Below, one piece after another: positions 51,048 to 59,112 of a stretch of 64,000 bases of DNA. The notes below the pieces were generated by a model. It saw only the letters and a program-made list of their open reading frames with translations, was not told the DNA's origin and did no database searches. This DNA comes from Planctomycetota bacterium (GTDB lineage: Bacteria; Planctomycetota; Brocadiia; Brocadiales; Bathyanammoxibiaceae), in contig JACQVQ010000008.1 in NCBI GenBank assembly GCA_016209685.1, positions 193,778 to 257,777 on the forward strand, given 5' to 3'. Within the stretch, counting starts at the first letter, position 1. Each line of letters begins with the position of its first letter. The translations under genes were made by a program, and so were the position numbers.

Positions 51048-51875
51048 TTATATTGCCTCTGGCAATCTCTTTAAGAATTGATAGCTAAATACAGGTCCTT
51101 CCTGGCAGACATATACGTTATTTATCTGGCAATGCCCGCACTTGCCCACCCCGCATCTCATCCTCCTCTCAAGGGACATGAGTATCTGGGACTCAGGGAG
51201 GGCCTTCTGGTAGAGTTCCATGAGTACGAATTTATACATCACCGGTGGCCCAACGATAATGGCATAGGTCTCTTTAGGTCTCAATTCCAGGGGCGGGATG
51301 AGCCGGGTGATAACCCCCACATTACCCCCCCACGTCTCATCAGGTTTATCTACCGTCAGCATGAGCCTTACGTCCCCCTTCTGTCCCCAGGCCATTAACT
51401 CGTCGGCAAAGAGGAACTCTTTTGGGGTCTTGGCCCCGTAGAGGATGCTTAGCTGGCCAAAATCCTTCCTCCTCTCCAGTATGTAATGTATAAGGGAACG
51501 GAGGGGGATCATCCCGATGCCTCCAGCCACAAATAGGAGGTCTTTGCCCTTCAGGGCCTCTATGGGGAAACCTTTACCGAAGGGCCCGCGGAGTCCTATG
51601 GTGGCGCCCTCCTGGAGTCTGTGGAGGGCGTTGGTGAGGCTCCCTACGCGGCGTACGCACACCTCCACGCCGTCCTTTTTCAATGGGGAGGAGGCCAGGG
51701 TAACCGGGGACTCCCCCACCCCTAATACGGAGAGAAGGATAAACTGTCCGGGTTCAAATGAGAAAGGCCTCGCCTCAAGGAGTCTTATTTCAAAGAATTT
51801 CTCCAACTCGGTTAACTGCTGGGCCTTTACAATCTCGGCCAGGGTGGGGATGTAGAGTTTTATGTCGCTAATCAT
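51048..51875 (-). CDS. Hydrogenase gamma subunit, FAD/NAD(P)-binding reductase
   Basis: The diaphorase subunit passes electrons between FAD, an Fe-S centre and NAD(P). FAD-binding region: FEPGQFILLSVLGVGESPVT; NAD(P) region: LLFVAGGIGMIPLRSLI; the C-terminal 2Fe-2S motif is CGVGKCGHCQINNVYVC. It matches the HydG/HyhG type of group 3b hydrogenases. It overlaps beta by 8 bp. Confidence 0.93.
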   Translation of the reverse strand: MISDIKLYIPTLAEIVKAQQLTELEKFFEIRLLEARPFSFEPGQFILLSVLGVGESPVTLASSPLKKDGVEVCVRRVGSLTNALHRLQEGATIGLRGPFGKGFPIEALKGKDLLFVAGGIGMIPLRSLIHYILERRKDFGQLSILYGAKTPKEFLFADELMAWGQKGDVRLMLTVDKPDETWGGNVGVITRLIPPLELRPKETYAIIVGPPVMYKFVLMELYQKALPESQILMSLERRMRCGVGKCGHCQINNVYVCQEGPVFSYQFLKRLPEAI

Positions 51876-52902
51876 GTTTTACCTCCGCCAGCCGGTTTAC
51901 TACCTCCACCGGGTGTATATGCACCAGGCAGGCCCTATAACAGCGTCCACAGCCCACGCAATGGGACTGTCCGTGTTTGGCCATTTGATAATTGAATTTC
52001 CTGTTGAAACGGTGGCGTAGACGCTGGCTCCTCTGGGTACGGAAGTTTACGCCTCCAGCAATCATGGCAAACTCGGCCAGCAGGCACCCGTCCCACTGCC
52101 TCCTCCGCTCCCCCTCCCTGAGGCTTACGTCCATTGCGTCAAAGGTGTCAAAACAGTAGCAGGTGGGGCAGACCAGGTTACAGCGTCCGCAGGCCAGGCA
52201 TATATCCCCAATCTCCTTCCAGACGGGGTGTTCCCAGTTAGAGGTAAAAAGGAGGGGCAGGTTGGAGAGTTCCGTCTTAAACTTGTAGGGGTATTCCTTC
52301 TTCCGCCCCTCTCTCCTGGCAAGGAATGACTCCTTCTCTTTCTCTGAGGGTTTTCTTGCCTTGCTGAAATCCTGGAGGAGTTTTTCGCCTCGTGGAGTCC
52401 CAACCGTGATAAAGTAGCCCTCCCCTATATCCGTCAGGAGGAGGTCAAAGCCCTCTTTTACGTCAAGGCTTCCTACAGTACTGCAGAAGCAGTCCTTGTC
52501 GCAAGGTCTCAGGCAGTCTATGCCGATTATGGTTGTGTTTTCCCGGCGCGCCTTGTAATAGGGGTCAACGTTTGTGTCAAAAAAGACCTTGTCCGTAAGG
52601 GATATCCCGCTTATATCGCATGGTCTGACGCCGAATATCACCTGAGGAGGGGCTTCTATTTTAGGTTTGAGACTAGGTCTTGGCGCCAGGGCCATACAGA
52701 AAAGGGTCTCCTCCTGGGGTTGGAGGTACTTCTTTGGGGGGAGGATGGTGGGGATATAATCCTCCCCTGGGTCCCAAAAGTCTGGCGCCTCACCAAAGAC
52801 GTAGTGTGGGCCCTTCTTTTTTACCCGATAGACCTTGTAATCCTTTTTCAGGTCTTTGTAGAAGGGGCCTATATCTTTCTTGTGTAGAAAGCCTTCTTTC
52901 AT
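51868..52902 (-). CDS. Hydrogenase beta subunit, iron-sulfur electron-transfer protein
   Basis: The HydB/HyhB-type subunit carries two 4Fe-4S motifs, CLACGRCNLVCPTCYC and CVGCGRCYRACLVHI, plus RPCDISG and CLRPCDKDCFC characteristic of the family (anaerobic sulfite reductase A-like). It relays electrons between gamma and delta. It is the first structural gene after hypE, with a heptad repeat between. Confidence 0.93.
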   Translation of the reverse strand: MKEGFLHKKDIGPFYKDLKKDYKVYRVKKKGPHYVFGEAPDFWDPGEDYIPTILPPKKYLQPQEETLFCMALAPRPSLKPKIEAPPQVIFGVRPCDISGISLTDKVFFDTNVDPYYKARRENTTIIGIDCLRPCDKDCFCSTVGSLDVKEGFDLLLTDIGEGYFITVGTPRGEKLLQDFSKARKPSEKEKESFLARREGRKKEYPYKFKTELSNLPLLFTSNWEHPVWKEIGDICLACGRCNLVCPTCYCFDTFDAMDVSLREGERRRQWDGCLLAEFAMIAGGVNFRTQRSQRLRHRFNRKFNYQMAKHGQSHCVGCGRCYRACLVHIHPVEVVNRLAEVKHD

Positions 52903-52924
52903 ATGTTTATAAACATGGGCAAAC

Positions 52925-53008
52925 TGTCAGTAGACAGGTTACAGGATACAGGTTACAGGGTAAAGATTTTTACTTGTCTCCTGTTACCTGTCACCTGTTT
53001 CCTAATCT
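52925..53008. repeat. Inverted heptad array
   Basis: AGGTTAC, AGGATAC, AGGTTAC, AGGGTAA units pair with TGTTACC, TGTCACC, TGTTTCC units around 52968. Confidence 0.8.
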
Positions 53009-54109
53009 CTAGCATATCCTCGGCAGTGGGTCGGAGGCAGGCATATCTATAACCCTTGTGCCTCCCACCAGGGTCTTCATGAAGACCCTGCCCGCTGGGC
53101 CTTTTACTACCTCCCCAATAATGGCTGAGTCTTTCCCAAGGGGGTGCCGCCTGAGGACGTCCAGGACTCTGCCTGCGTCGGCCTCCGGGCAGACTATTAC
53201 TACCTTCCCTTCATTGGCCAGATACATGGGGTCAAGTCCCAATAGCTCACAGGCCGCACTGACCCCCTCCCTTACGGGGATAGACTCTTCAAACAGCAGT
53301 ATACCAAAGTCCCTCCCGTTTGCCACCTCGTTTAGCGTGGTGGCCAGTCCGCCCCTGGTGGGGTCTCGCATGAACCTTATATCTTTGCAGGCCCCCAGGG
53401 CCTCTTGTATCATCCCGCCCAGGGGGGCGCAGTCGCTTAGTAGGGGCGTATTGCAATACGCCCCTACTTCTGGCAGTTCTTTTCTCGCCGCAAGGATGGC
53501 CACGCCATGGTCCCCCAGGGTGCCGCTGAGGAGTATCTTATCTCCGGTCTTTATCCTATCCGGGGAGATACAAAGGGAGTCTTCCACAACGCCTATACCG
53601 GCGGTATTTATGTATAGCCCATCTGCCGAACCCTTCTCTACGACCTTGGTATCGCCAGTAGAGATTATCACCCCAGCCTCCACGGCCGTCTCTTTCATGG
53701 AACTCACTACCCTCTCCAGCAGAGACATCTCCAGCCCTTCCTCTAATATGAAGGCAGTGGACAGGAACAGGGGCCTGGCCCCCATGACGGCCAGGTCGTT
53801 CACCGTCCCGCTTATGGCCAGCCTTCCTATGTCTCCCCCTGGGAAGAAGAGGGGTTTTACCACGAAGGAATCCGTGGTGAAGGCCAACTTGATTCCGGAG
53901 TGTGGATTGCGGATTGCGGAATGCGGAGTTAGAATTCCGCATCCCGAATTCTGCACTTGCAAATTCCCTGGTAGCTCTACTATTGCAGAGTCGCCAAATT
54001 GAGCGAGAATGGGGTTCTGGAAGTGGTGGAAGAATATGTCCTTTATCAGTTCATGCGAGAGCTTCCCGCCGCTACCGTGGCCGAGGAGTATCTTCTTATC
54101 GCCTGTCAT
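53009..54109 (-). CDS. hypE: Hydrogenase maturation protein HypE
   Basis: HypE dehydrates the thiocarbamoyl group made by HypF to give the CN ligands of the active site iron. Seen are GHGSGGKLSHELI at the N-terminus, TTDSFVVKPLFFPGGDIGRL, MRDPTRGGLATTLNE and the C-terminal PRIC with the modified Cys. At 366 residues it is longer than usual because of two in-frame repeat peptides: residues about 48-71 (NSGCGILTPHSAIRNPHSG) and about 215-224 (VGAYCNTPLL). Both lie in loops between conserved blocks. It overlaps hypD by ATGA. Confidence 0.94.
   Translation of the reverse strand: MTGDKKILLGHGSGGKLSHELIKDIFFHHFQNPILAQFGDSAIVELPGNLQVQNSGCGILTPHSAIRNPHSGIKLAFTTDSFVVKPLFFPGGDIGRLAISGTVNDLAVMGARPLFLSTAFILEEGLEMSLLERVVSSMKETAVEAGVIISTGDTKVVEKGSADGLYINTAGIGVVEDSLCISPDRIKTGDKILLSGTLGDHGVAILAARKELPEVGAYCNTPLLSDCAPLGGMIQEALGACKDIRFMRDPTRGGLATTLNEVANGRDFGILLFEESIPVREGVSAACELLGLDPMYLANEGKVVIVCPEADAGRVLDVLRRHPLGKDSAIIGEVVKGPAGRVFMKTLVGGTRVIDMPASDPLPRIC
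53440..53467. repeat. In-frame GTAGGGGC palindrome inside hypE
   Basis: GTAGGGGCGTATTG-CAATACGCCCCTAC is a perfect 28-bp palindrome inside the coding region. Confidence 0.9.
53895..53968. repeat. In-frame heptad array inside hypE
   Basis: GATTGCG, GATTGCG, GAATGCG, GAGTTAG, AATTCCG, CATCCCG, AATTCTG, CACTTGC: eight 7-bp units coding about 24 residues without breaking the frame. Confidence 0.85.
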
Positions 54110-55215
54110 TTGCTTTCCCCCTGATATTTAAACCACGCCGCACAGGTGCCCTCGCTGGAGACCATACAGGGGCCTACGGGGTGGCTGGGGGTGCAGGCCC
54201 TGCCGAAGAGGGGGCAGTCCGGGGGTGTCTTTACCCCCCTGAGCATATCGCCACACAAGCATCCTTTTGGTTCTCTTGTCTTGGGTGCCGGGATGGAAAA
54301 GTGCAGGGCGGCATCAAACCTCTGGTATCTGCCCCTGAGTCCGAGACCACTCATGGGGACTACCCCGATACCCCGCCATTCTGCGTCGCAGGGTTCAAAG
54401 ACCTCCTCAATAACGGCCTGTGCCCTGGGATTACCTTCGGGCCTTACTACCCTGGAGTACTGGATTTCTACCCTGGCTTCTCCCCGTACTATCTGGCCAA
54501 GGAGCATGTATATTCCATGGAGGATGTCCAGTGGCTCAAACCCGGCAATAACGCATGGTATACCAAACTCCCTGGCCAGGAACTCATAGGGTCTGGAGCC
54601 TATGATGGTACTGACGTGGGCAGGGCATATAAAACCCTGTAGGGGCACGTTGCAACGTGCCCCTACATCTTCCACCAGGGACCTCATCACCTGGGGCATG
54701 GTCTTGTGGGAACAGAGGACGAAATAATTCCCTAACCCCTTTCTGTCGGCCTCCAGCACGGAGGCGGCAATGGTGGGGGCAGTGGTCTCAAAGCCTACAC
54801 CCAGGAATACCACCTTCTTGTCGGGGTTAGCCTCTGCCATGGAGAGGGCGTCTGCGGTGGAGTAGACCACCTTTACGTTGCCCAGGGCCAGCCTCTCCAG
54901 GCTTGACTCCGAGCCTGGGACCTTGAGCATGTCTCCAAAGGTGCAGATGATTACCCCGGGGACGTGGGCCAGGGTAATGGCCTGGTCTATGTAGCTTGTG
55001 GGGGTGACACAGACGGGGCATCCTGGCCCTGATAGCAGTCTGAGGTTGGCAGGCAGTAGCCCCTTTAGTCCGTATCTGAAGATGTTCATGGTATGGGTAC
55101 CGCAGACTTCCATAATAGTGTATCCGCCTGAGGCGGACCCATCCAAGAGGGAGGAAATCCTCTGGGCCAGTCCCCTGGCCAGTTCCTTATCTCTGAACTC
55201 TGTCATGTATTTCAT
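54106..55215 (-). CDS. hypD: Hydrogenase maturation protein HypD
   Basis: HypD is the Fe-S scaffold on which the Fe(CN)2CO group is built, with HypC and HypE. Motifs: MEVCGTHT, SGPGCPVCVTP, GFETTAPT, FICPAHVS, GFEPLDIL and the C-terminal 4Fe-4S cluster region GCLCGDML, DCPLFGRAC and GPCMVSSEGTCAAW. Residues DVGARCNVPLQG (about 184-193) are encoded by a 28-bp palindrome at 54639-54666, and DGSASGGY near residue 26 by a CCGCCTGAGGCGG palindrome. Confidence 0.95.
   Translation of the reverse strand: MKYMTEFRDKELARGLAQRISSLLDGSASGGYTIMEVCGTHTMNIFRYGLKGLLPANLRLLSGPGCPVCVTPTSYIDQAITLAHVPGVIICTFGDMLKVPGSESSLERLALGNVKVVYSTADALSMAEANPDKKVVFLGVGFETTAPTIAASVLEADRKGLGNYFVLCSHKTMPQVMRSLVEDVGARCNVPLQGFICPAHVSTIIGSRPYEFLAREFGIPCVIAGFEPLDILHGIYMLLGQIVRGEARVEIQYSRVVRPEGNPRAQAVIEEVFEPCDAEWRGIGVVPMSGLGLRGRYQRFDAALHFSIPAPKTREPKGCLCGDMLRGVKTPPDCPLFGRACTPSHPVGPCMVSSEGTCAAWFKYQGESK
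54639..54666. repeat. In-frame GTAGGGGC palindrome inside hypD
   Basis: GTAGGGGCACGTTG-CAACGTGCCCCTAC is a perfect 28-bp palindrome, with the same ends as the hypE copy but a different inner part. Confidence 0.9.
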
Positions 55216-55218
55216 GGC

Positions 55219-55467
55219 TTAAATCCTGTCATGTCCGGGTGTAGGGGCGGTTCGCGAACCGCCCCTACTTAGGGTGGACATGAACTGGAGGGTCTTCCTA
55301 GCCACTTTTTCATCCAGTTTCTCTATGGCGTAGCCTGCATGGACAATGACGTAATCCCCCACCGAGACACTATCCAGTAGAGACAGGTTTATCTTGCACC
55401 TTAAGCCCCCTAACTCTCCAACCGCTGGGTCTACCTCCACTACCTTCATAGGCACGCCCAGGCACAT
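55219..55467 (-). CDS. hypC: Hydrogenase maturation chaperone HypC
   Basis: HypC carries the Fe(CN)2CO group to the large subunit using the Cys of its N-terminal MCLGVP, which is present; GDYVIVHAGYAIEKLDE is typical. The normal protein ends near residue 65; the tail RGGSRTAPTPGHDRI is encoded by the palindrome at 55241-55268. It shares one base with the hypF stop (TAATG). Confidence 0.95.
   Translation of the reverse strand: MCLGVPMKVVEVDPAVGELGGLRCKINLSLLDSVSVGDYVIVHAGYAIEKLDEKVARKTLQFMSTLSRGGSRTAPTPGHDRI
55241..55268. repeat. GTAGGGGC palindrome at the hypC 3' end
   Basis: GTAGGGGCGGTTCG-CGAACCGCCCCTAC, 28 bp, a third version with the same ends as those in hypD and hypE. Confidence 0.9.
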
Positions 55468-58064
55468 TACTTTGCCCCCTTTAAAGGGGGCGGATACCGC
55501 CTGTCTGCAATTACTGCCTGGCCCAGGCTGAGGCCGCCATCGTTGGTGGGCACCTTGTGGTGGATATAGACCTCAAATCCCTCGCCGACAAGGATCCCCT
55601 CACAGAGCCTCAGGAGGAGGACGTTCTGAAAGACTCCCCCGCTAAGGACCACCCTTTCCTGCCCGCTCTCTCCCCGTATCCTCTTACAGACCTCTCCTGT
55701 CATAAGGGCAACGCTGTAATGAAACCTGGAAGAAATCTTTGTGATTGGTGTACCTTTACATAGGTCTTTGAGTATTCCTTCAAACAGGCCACGCCAGCCT
55801 ATGTGGAGTGTGGAATGGGGAGTGTGGAGTGCGGAATTTAACTCCGCATTCTGCATTCCGCATTCCGCATTTAGGATGTTCCGTACTCCGCATCCCAAGT
55901 GTGCCCCTACCGCCTCTCTCAGCTCAAAAGGGTATGATATATCAGTTCCTTCGTCCGCTCCGCCTGAGGCGGATTCAAGTTCAATAGCGGCCTGGCCCTC
56001 GTAGGTTATTACCCCCCTTATACACAGCAGGGCCGACACACCGTCAAAGAGCCTCCCCATGCTGGAGGTCAGGGGTGAGTTTATTTTCTTATCCATCATC
56101 TCCTTTACAGTAGGCCACTTCCCCTTATCCAATCTCCTTACAAATTCTATGTCCGTCTTTAGAAAGTCCTCTCCAAAGAGGTGGTAGAGGTAGCTGAGGG
56201 CCATACGCCAGGGCTCCTTTATGGCCTTCTGTCCGCCTGGCATGGGGACGTACTCTAGATGCCCTACCCGGCGGTAACCGTGGGGGCTTGCCAGGAGGAA
56301 TTCCCCTCCCCAGAGGTGACCGTCCTCGCCGTAGCCCAGGCCATCAAAGGCGATCCCTATGACCTCTCCTTCCAGGCCGTTCTCGGCCATACAGCTTACT
56401 ACGTGGGCATGGTGGTGTTGTACAGGTATTTTTGAGATACCGTCCTCTAGTCCAAGGGCGTACTGGGTGGAGAGGTAATCGGGGTGCATGTCGTAGGCCA
56501 CTATATCTGGTTCCAGATAGAGCATCTTTTTAAAGCGTTCTATGCCCAGCTGGAAGGCCTCCAGGGTCTCCAGGTTCTCCAGGTCTCCGATGTGTGGGCT
56601 AAGGAAGGCATGGTGTTTCTTGCCGATACAGAAGGTATTCTTAAGCATAGCCCCACAGGCCAGGACGTCCTTCCCGAATGGAGAGGCTAGTCTAAGGGGA
56701 TAAGGTGCGTAGCCCCTGGCCCTCCTGATAAGGATTGCAGAATGCGTTCCGCGTGCGGAATGGGGAGTGCGAAGTGCGGAATTTAACTCCGCATTCCGAA
56801 GTCTGCAATCCGCATTTGGAATGTTCCGCATTCCTAATTCTAGATTGGCCCTCACCACGGAGTCGTCACAGCGGGTGAAGATGGGCCTGTTAGAGACCAG
56901 GAAGTAATCGGCAACGTCTTTAAGACGTGCCAGGGCCTCTGAGTCCTCAAAGAGGATGGGCTCGTCGGTAACGTTTCCACTGGTCATGACCAACAGGTCT
57001 CCAGCGTGACGTAAGAGGTAGTGATGTAAGGGTGTGTAGGGGAGCATAATGCCCAGTTCCTTGCAACCTGGTGCCACTCCTTCGGCTATCTTAGCCCCTG
57101 GCCCTGCACCGTTCTGGTGCAGGGCTGGCCTCTTTTCCAGTAGGACGATGGGCCTCTTGGCTGAGAGGAGGAGTTGGGCCTCCTGGGGGCCGATGCGGCA
57201 GACCCCTCTTGCCCCCTCCAGGTCTCTGGCCATGAGGGCGAAGGGTTTCTCACAGCGGCGTTTCCTATTCCTCAATTCAGATACCGCAGGGGACTGGGTG
57301 GCATCTACTGCCAGGTGATAACCCCCTATGCCTTTGATGGCAAGAATCCTGCCGCCTTTAAGGAGGCTTACGGTCTGCCCAAGGACGTCCCCTGGTAGTT
57401 CGTTCCCACGGCAGTCTAACAGTCTCAACTGTGGGCCGCATCTGGGGCAGGCATTGGGTTGGGCATGGAATCGCCTGTCCTGGGGGTCGTGATACTCCCC
57501 GGAGCAATCCTGGCACATAATGAAGGCGTCCATAGTCGTATTGCCCCGGTCGTAGGGGATGTCTCTAGCGATGGTATAGCGTGGTCCGCAATGACTGCAA
57601 TTGATGAATGGATAGAGGTATCGGCGGTCGGTGGGGTCAAAGAATTCCTTAAGGCACTCCTCACAGGTGGCTATATCAGGAGCTACCAGTGCCTCTTTGT
57701 GGGTTGGGTCCGCTTTATGCGGACTATCCTTTATCTCAAACGTGGTGTAACCTAGAGGGGGCAGGTCCTGCCAGTGGAGTTCTTCAATAAGGGCCTGGGG
57801 TGGAGGCGAGTCCAACATGGAGTTGATGAACCTGTCCAGGTGTTCCCTTTCTCCCTCAATGTCAACGGAGACCCCGTTGGTATCATTCTGTACATAACCC
57901 TTGAGGAGGAGGCGGGTGGCTAACCTGAAGACAAAGGGACGGAAGCCGACTCCCTGGACGATGCCTCTGGTGATGATTAGTCGCCTCTCCACTCTTGGGA
58001 GAGACAGGCCCTGTACCGATGAGGTACAGGGCAGGGGAGGGTGGCCCGTTCCGGAAGGAGACAA
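55467..58064 (-). CDS. hypF: Carbamoyltransferase HypF
   Basis: HypF makes the carbamoyl group for the CN ligands. Domains in order: acylphosphatase (GIVQGVGFRPFVFRLA), two zinc fingers (CEECLKEFFDP, CSHCGPRYT, CQDCSGEYHDP, CPRCGP), YrdC-like (LLKGGRILAIKGIGGYHL) and Kae1-like (VQHHHAHVVSCMAE, DGLGYGEDG). At 865 residues it exceeds the usual 750-770 because of three repeat peptides: about 314-322 (PALHQNGAGP), 407-444 (DCRLRNAELNSALRTPHSA) and 723-754 (ECGMQNAELNSALHTPHS). The start is TTG at 58064; GTG just before ERRLIITRG (VERRL) is an alternative because the first 23 residues also include a repeat. Confidence 0.94.
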   Translation of the reverse strand: MSPSGTGHPPLPCTSSVQGLSLPRVERRLIITRGIVQGVGFRPFVFRLATRLLLKGYVQNDTNGVSVDIEGEREHLDRFINSMLDSPPPQALIEELHWQDLPPLGYTTFEIKDSPHKADPTHKEALVAPDIATCEECLKEFFDPTDRRYLYPFINCSHCGPRYTIARDIPYDRGNTTMDAFIMCQDCSGEYHDPQDRRFHAQPNACPRCGPQLRLLDCRGNELPGDVLGQTVSLLKGGRILAIKGIGGYHLAVDATQSPAVSELRNRKRRCEKPFALMARDLEGARGVCRIGPQEAQLLLSAKRPIVLLEKRPALHQNGAGPGAKIAEGVAPGCKELGIMLPYTPLHHYLLRHAGDLLVMTSGNVTDEPILFEDSEALARLKDVADYFLVSNRPIFTRCDDSVVRANLELGMRNIPNADCRLRNAELNSALRTPHSARGTHSAILIRRARGYAPYPLRLASPFGKDVLACGAMLKNTFCIGKKHHAFLSPHIGDLENLETLEAFQLGIERFKKMLYLEPDIVAYDMHPDYLSTQYALGLEDGISKIPVQHHHAHVVSCMAENGLEGEVIGIAFDGLGYGEDGHLWGGEFLLASPHGYRRVGHLEYVPMPGGQKAIKEPWRMALSYLYHLFGEDFLKTDIEFVRRLDKGKWPTVKEMMDKKINSPLTSSMGRLFDGVSALLCIRGVITYEGQAAIELESASGGADEGTDISYPFELREAVGAHLGCGVRNILNAECGMQNAELNSALHTPHSTLHIGWRGLFEGILKDLCKGTPITKISSRFHYSVALMTGEVCKRIRGESGQERVVLSGGVFQNVLLLRLCEGILVGEGFEVYIHHKVPTNDGGLSLGQAVIADRRYPPPLKGAK
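55803..55897. repeat. In-frame heptad array A inside hypF
   Basis: GTGTGGAATGGGGAGTGTGG, AATTTAACTCCGCATTCTGC and ATTCCGCATTCCGCATTTAG stretches in 7-bp phase; coding strand gives NAELNSALHTPHS. Confidence 0.85.
56732..56845. repeat. In-frame heptad array B inside hypF
   Basis: GATTGCAGAATGCG, GTGCGGAATGGGGAGTGCG, AATTTAACTCCGCATTCCG and AATGTTCCGCATTCC stretches; same orientation and reading frame as array A, coding NAELNSALRTPHS. Confidence 0.85.
57101..57125. repeat. In-frame GCCCTGCACC hairpin inside hypF
   Basis: GCCCTGCACC-GTTCT-GGTGCAGGGC; an identical copy lies at 31730-31754 in the channel gene and a variant at 29321-29345 in the large kinase gene. Confidence 0.9.
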
Positions 58065-58985
58065 CTACGTTACTCCCTGGAGGTCCTTGTTCGTTTCCTG
58101 TGAGGTCTCTTGTATGGCCCTGGAGAGGGAATTGATTCTTTTGAGGTATTCCAGGTGAGATGTGGTTTCGCCTGAGGTGGATACCTCCAGTCCCTTTGCG
58201 GCCTGAAAGTTCTCCAGGGCCATGCGGTAGTTGTTCTCGTAGTAATCTCTCAGGCCGGAGTAAAAGAAGTAGAGGAATCTGGTCTCATTGCTAGTAGTGA
58301 GGGCCAGTGCTTTTTTGATGGTGTCTGCGGCCTGCTGGTAATAGCCGCTGTTGTAATAACTCTTAGCGGCGGTCTGGAGTACCGCCAATCTCCCTTCCTT
58401 ATAGATAGCGGAGAATAGGTCCTCCAGTCCCTCCGGACCAAAGACCTCCTTGAGCAGGTTTTCGTTCTCTAAGAAGAATCTCATTAACAGGCCATTTTCA
58501 GGGTAGCTGGCCATGAAGTCTTTTAGCTGTTCCAGGGTCTCGGACAGGAGGGCATTGGTCTCCTTGAGCTCTACGGCAAGCCTCTTTTTGGCCCTTTCCA
58601 GGGTGCGGTCTAACTCTTTAAGGAACTTCTTCTCATGCTGGCCTTTCTGGGGTTTTCCTTCCAGGGCCTTTGCCTTCGGGCCATAAGTCTCTGCCTGGTA
58701 ACAATTTTCTCGGATAATCATGGCTTCGTGGAAGATAGAGCTTACTGCCAGGTCAAAGAGTTGTTCCTTACTGGAGCTGGAGTCGTTTTCCCTGAAGATG
58801 GAGTGGCAGATCTTTTTTAGGTTGAATAAGAGGGACTGCCCTTTATCATCTACAAGCCTCTGGACTTCCTCAAATCTAAAAGTCCCCTTCTGGTAATCGT
58901 TGTAGAACTGTCTGTAGAGGACTACCGAGCGGAGGAAGATTTTGACTATCTCTACTATCTTGCGGTCTCGGTCCGTGTCTTCCAT
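58065..58985 (-). CDS. Helical, TPR-like cytoplasmic protein
   Basis: The ATG at 58985 (MEDTDRDRKIVEI) is preferred; the frame is open to 59177, but the added 64 residues translate two repeat elements. The protein is about 306 residues and nearly all helical, with a charged middle coiled coil (LKELDRTLERAKKRLAVELK) and a C-terminal part with TPR-like helices (YNSGYYQQAADTIKKALALT, YYENNYRMALENFQAAKGLE). Function unknown. It lies between the radical SAM-STAS gene and hypF on one transcript. Confidence 0.7.
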   Translation of the reverse strand: MEDTDRDRKIVEIVKIFLRSVVLYRQFYNDYQKGTFRFEEVQRLVDDKGQSLLFNLKKICHSIFRENDSSSSKEQLFDLAVSSIFHEAMIIRENCYQAETYGPKAKALEGKPQKGQHEKKFLKELDRTLERAKKRLAVELKETNALLSETLEQLKDFMASYPENGLLMRFFLENENLLKEVFGPEGLEDLFSAIYKEGRLAVLQTAAKSYYNSGYYQQAADTIKKALALTTSNETRFLYFFYSGLRDYYENNYRMALENFQAAKGLEVSTSGETTSHLEYLKRINSLSRAIQETSQETNKDLQGVT

Positions 58986-58989
58986 TCCT

Positions 58990-59107
58990 TTTACCACGCG
59001 GGTAGGGGCGTATTGTCGTGCCTGAGGCAGACCCGCCCAGGGCGGACAATACGCCCCTACTATACAGGTTTTACCATGCCGGTAGGGGCAGGTTTCAAAC
59101 CTGCCCC
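58990..59107. repeat. Repeats between the radical SAM gene and the helical protein gene
   Basis: A GTAGGGGCGTATTGTC / GACAATACGCCCCTAC inverted pair (59002-59058) has a CCTGAGGCAG / CCCAGGGCGG piece inserted in its centre, followed by GTAGGGGCAGGTTTG-AAACCTGCCCCCTAC (about 59081-59110). Confidence 0.8.
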
Positions 59108-59112
59108 CTACC

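Noticed and set aside
53009-53020. HypE C-terminus as a repeat-derived tail
   Set aside because: PRIC is the conserved functional HypE end with the modified Cys, so the stop is original even though a heptad repeat starts just after it.
55467-58064. Frameshift or gene fusion in HypF suggested by its length
   Set aside because: All HypF domains are in order in one frame; the extra length is explained by three repeat peptides.
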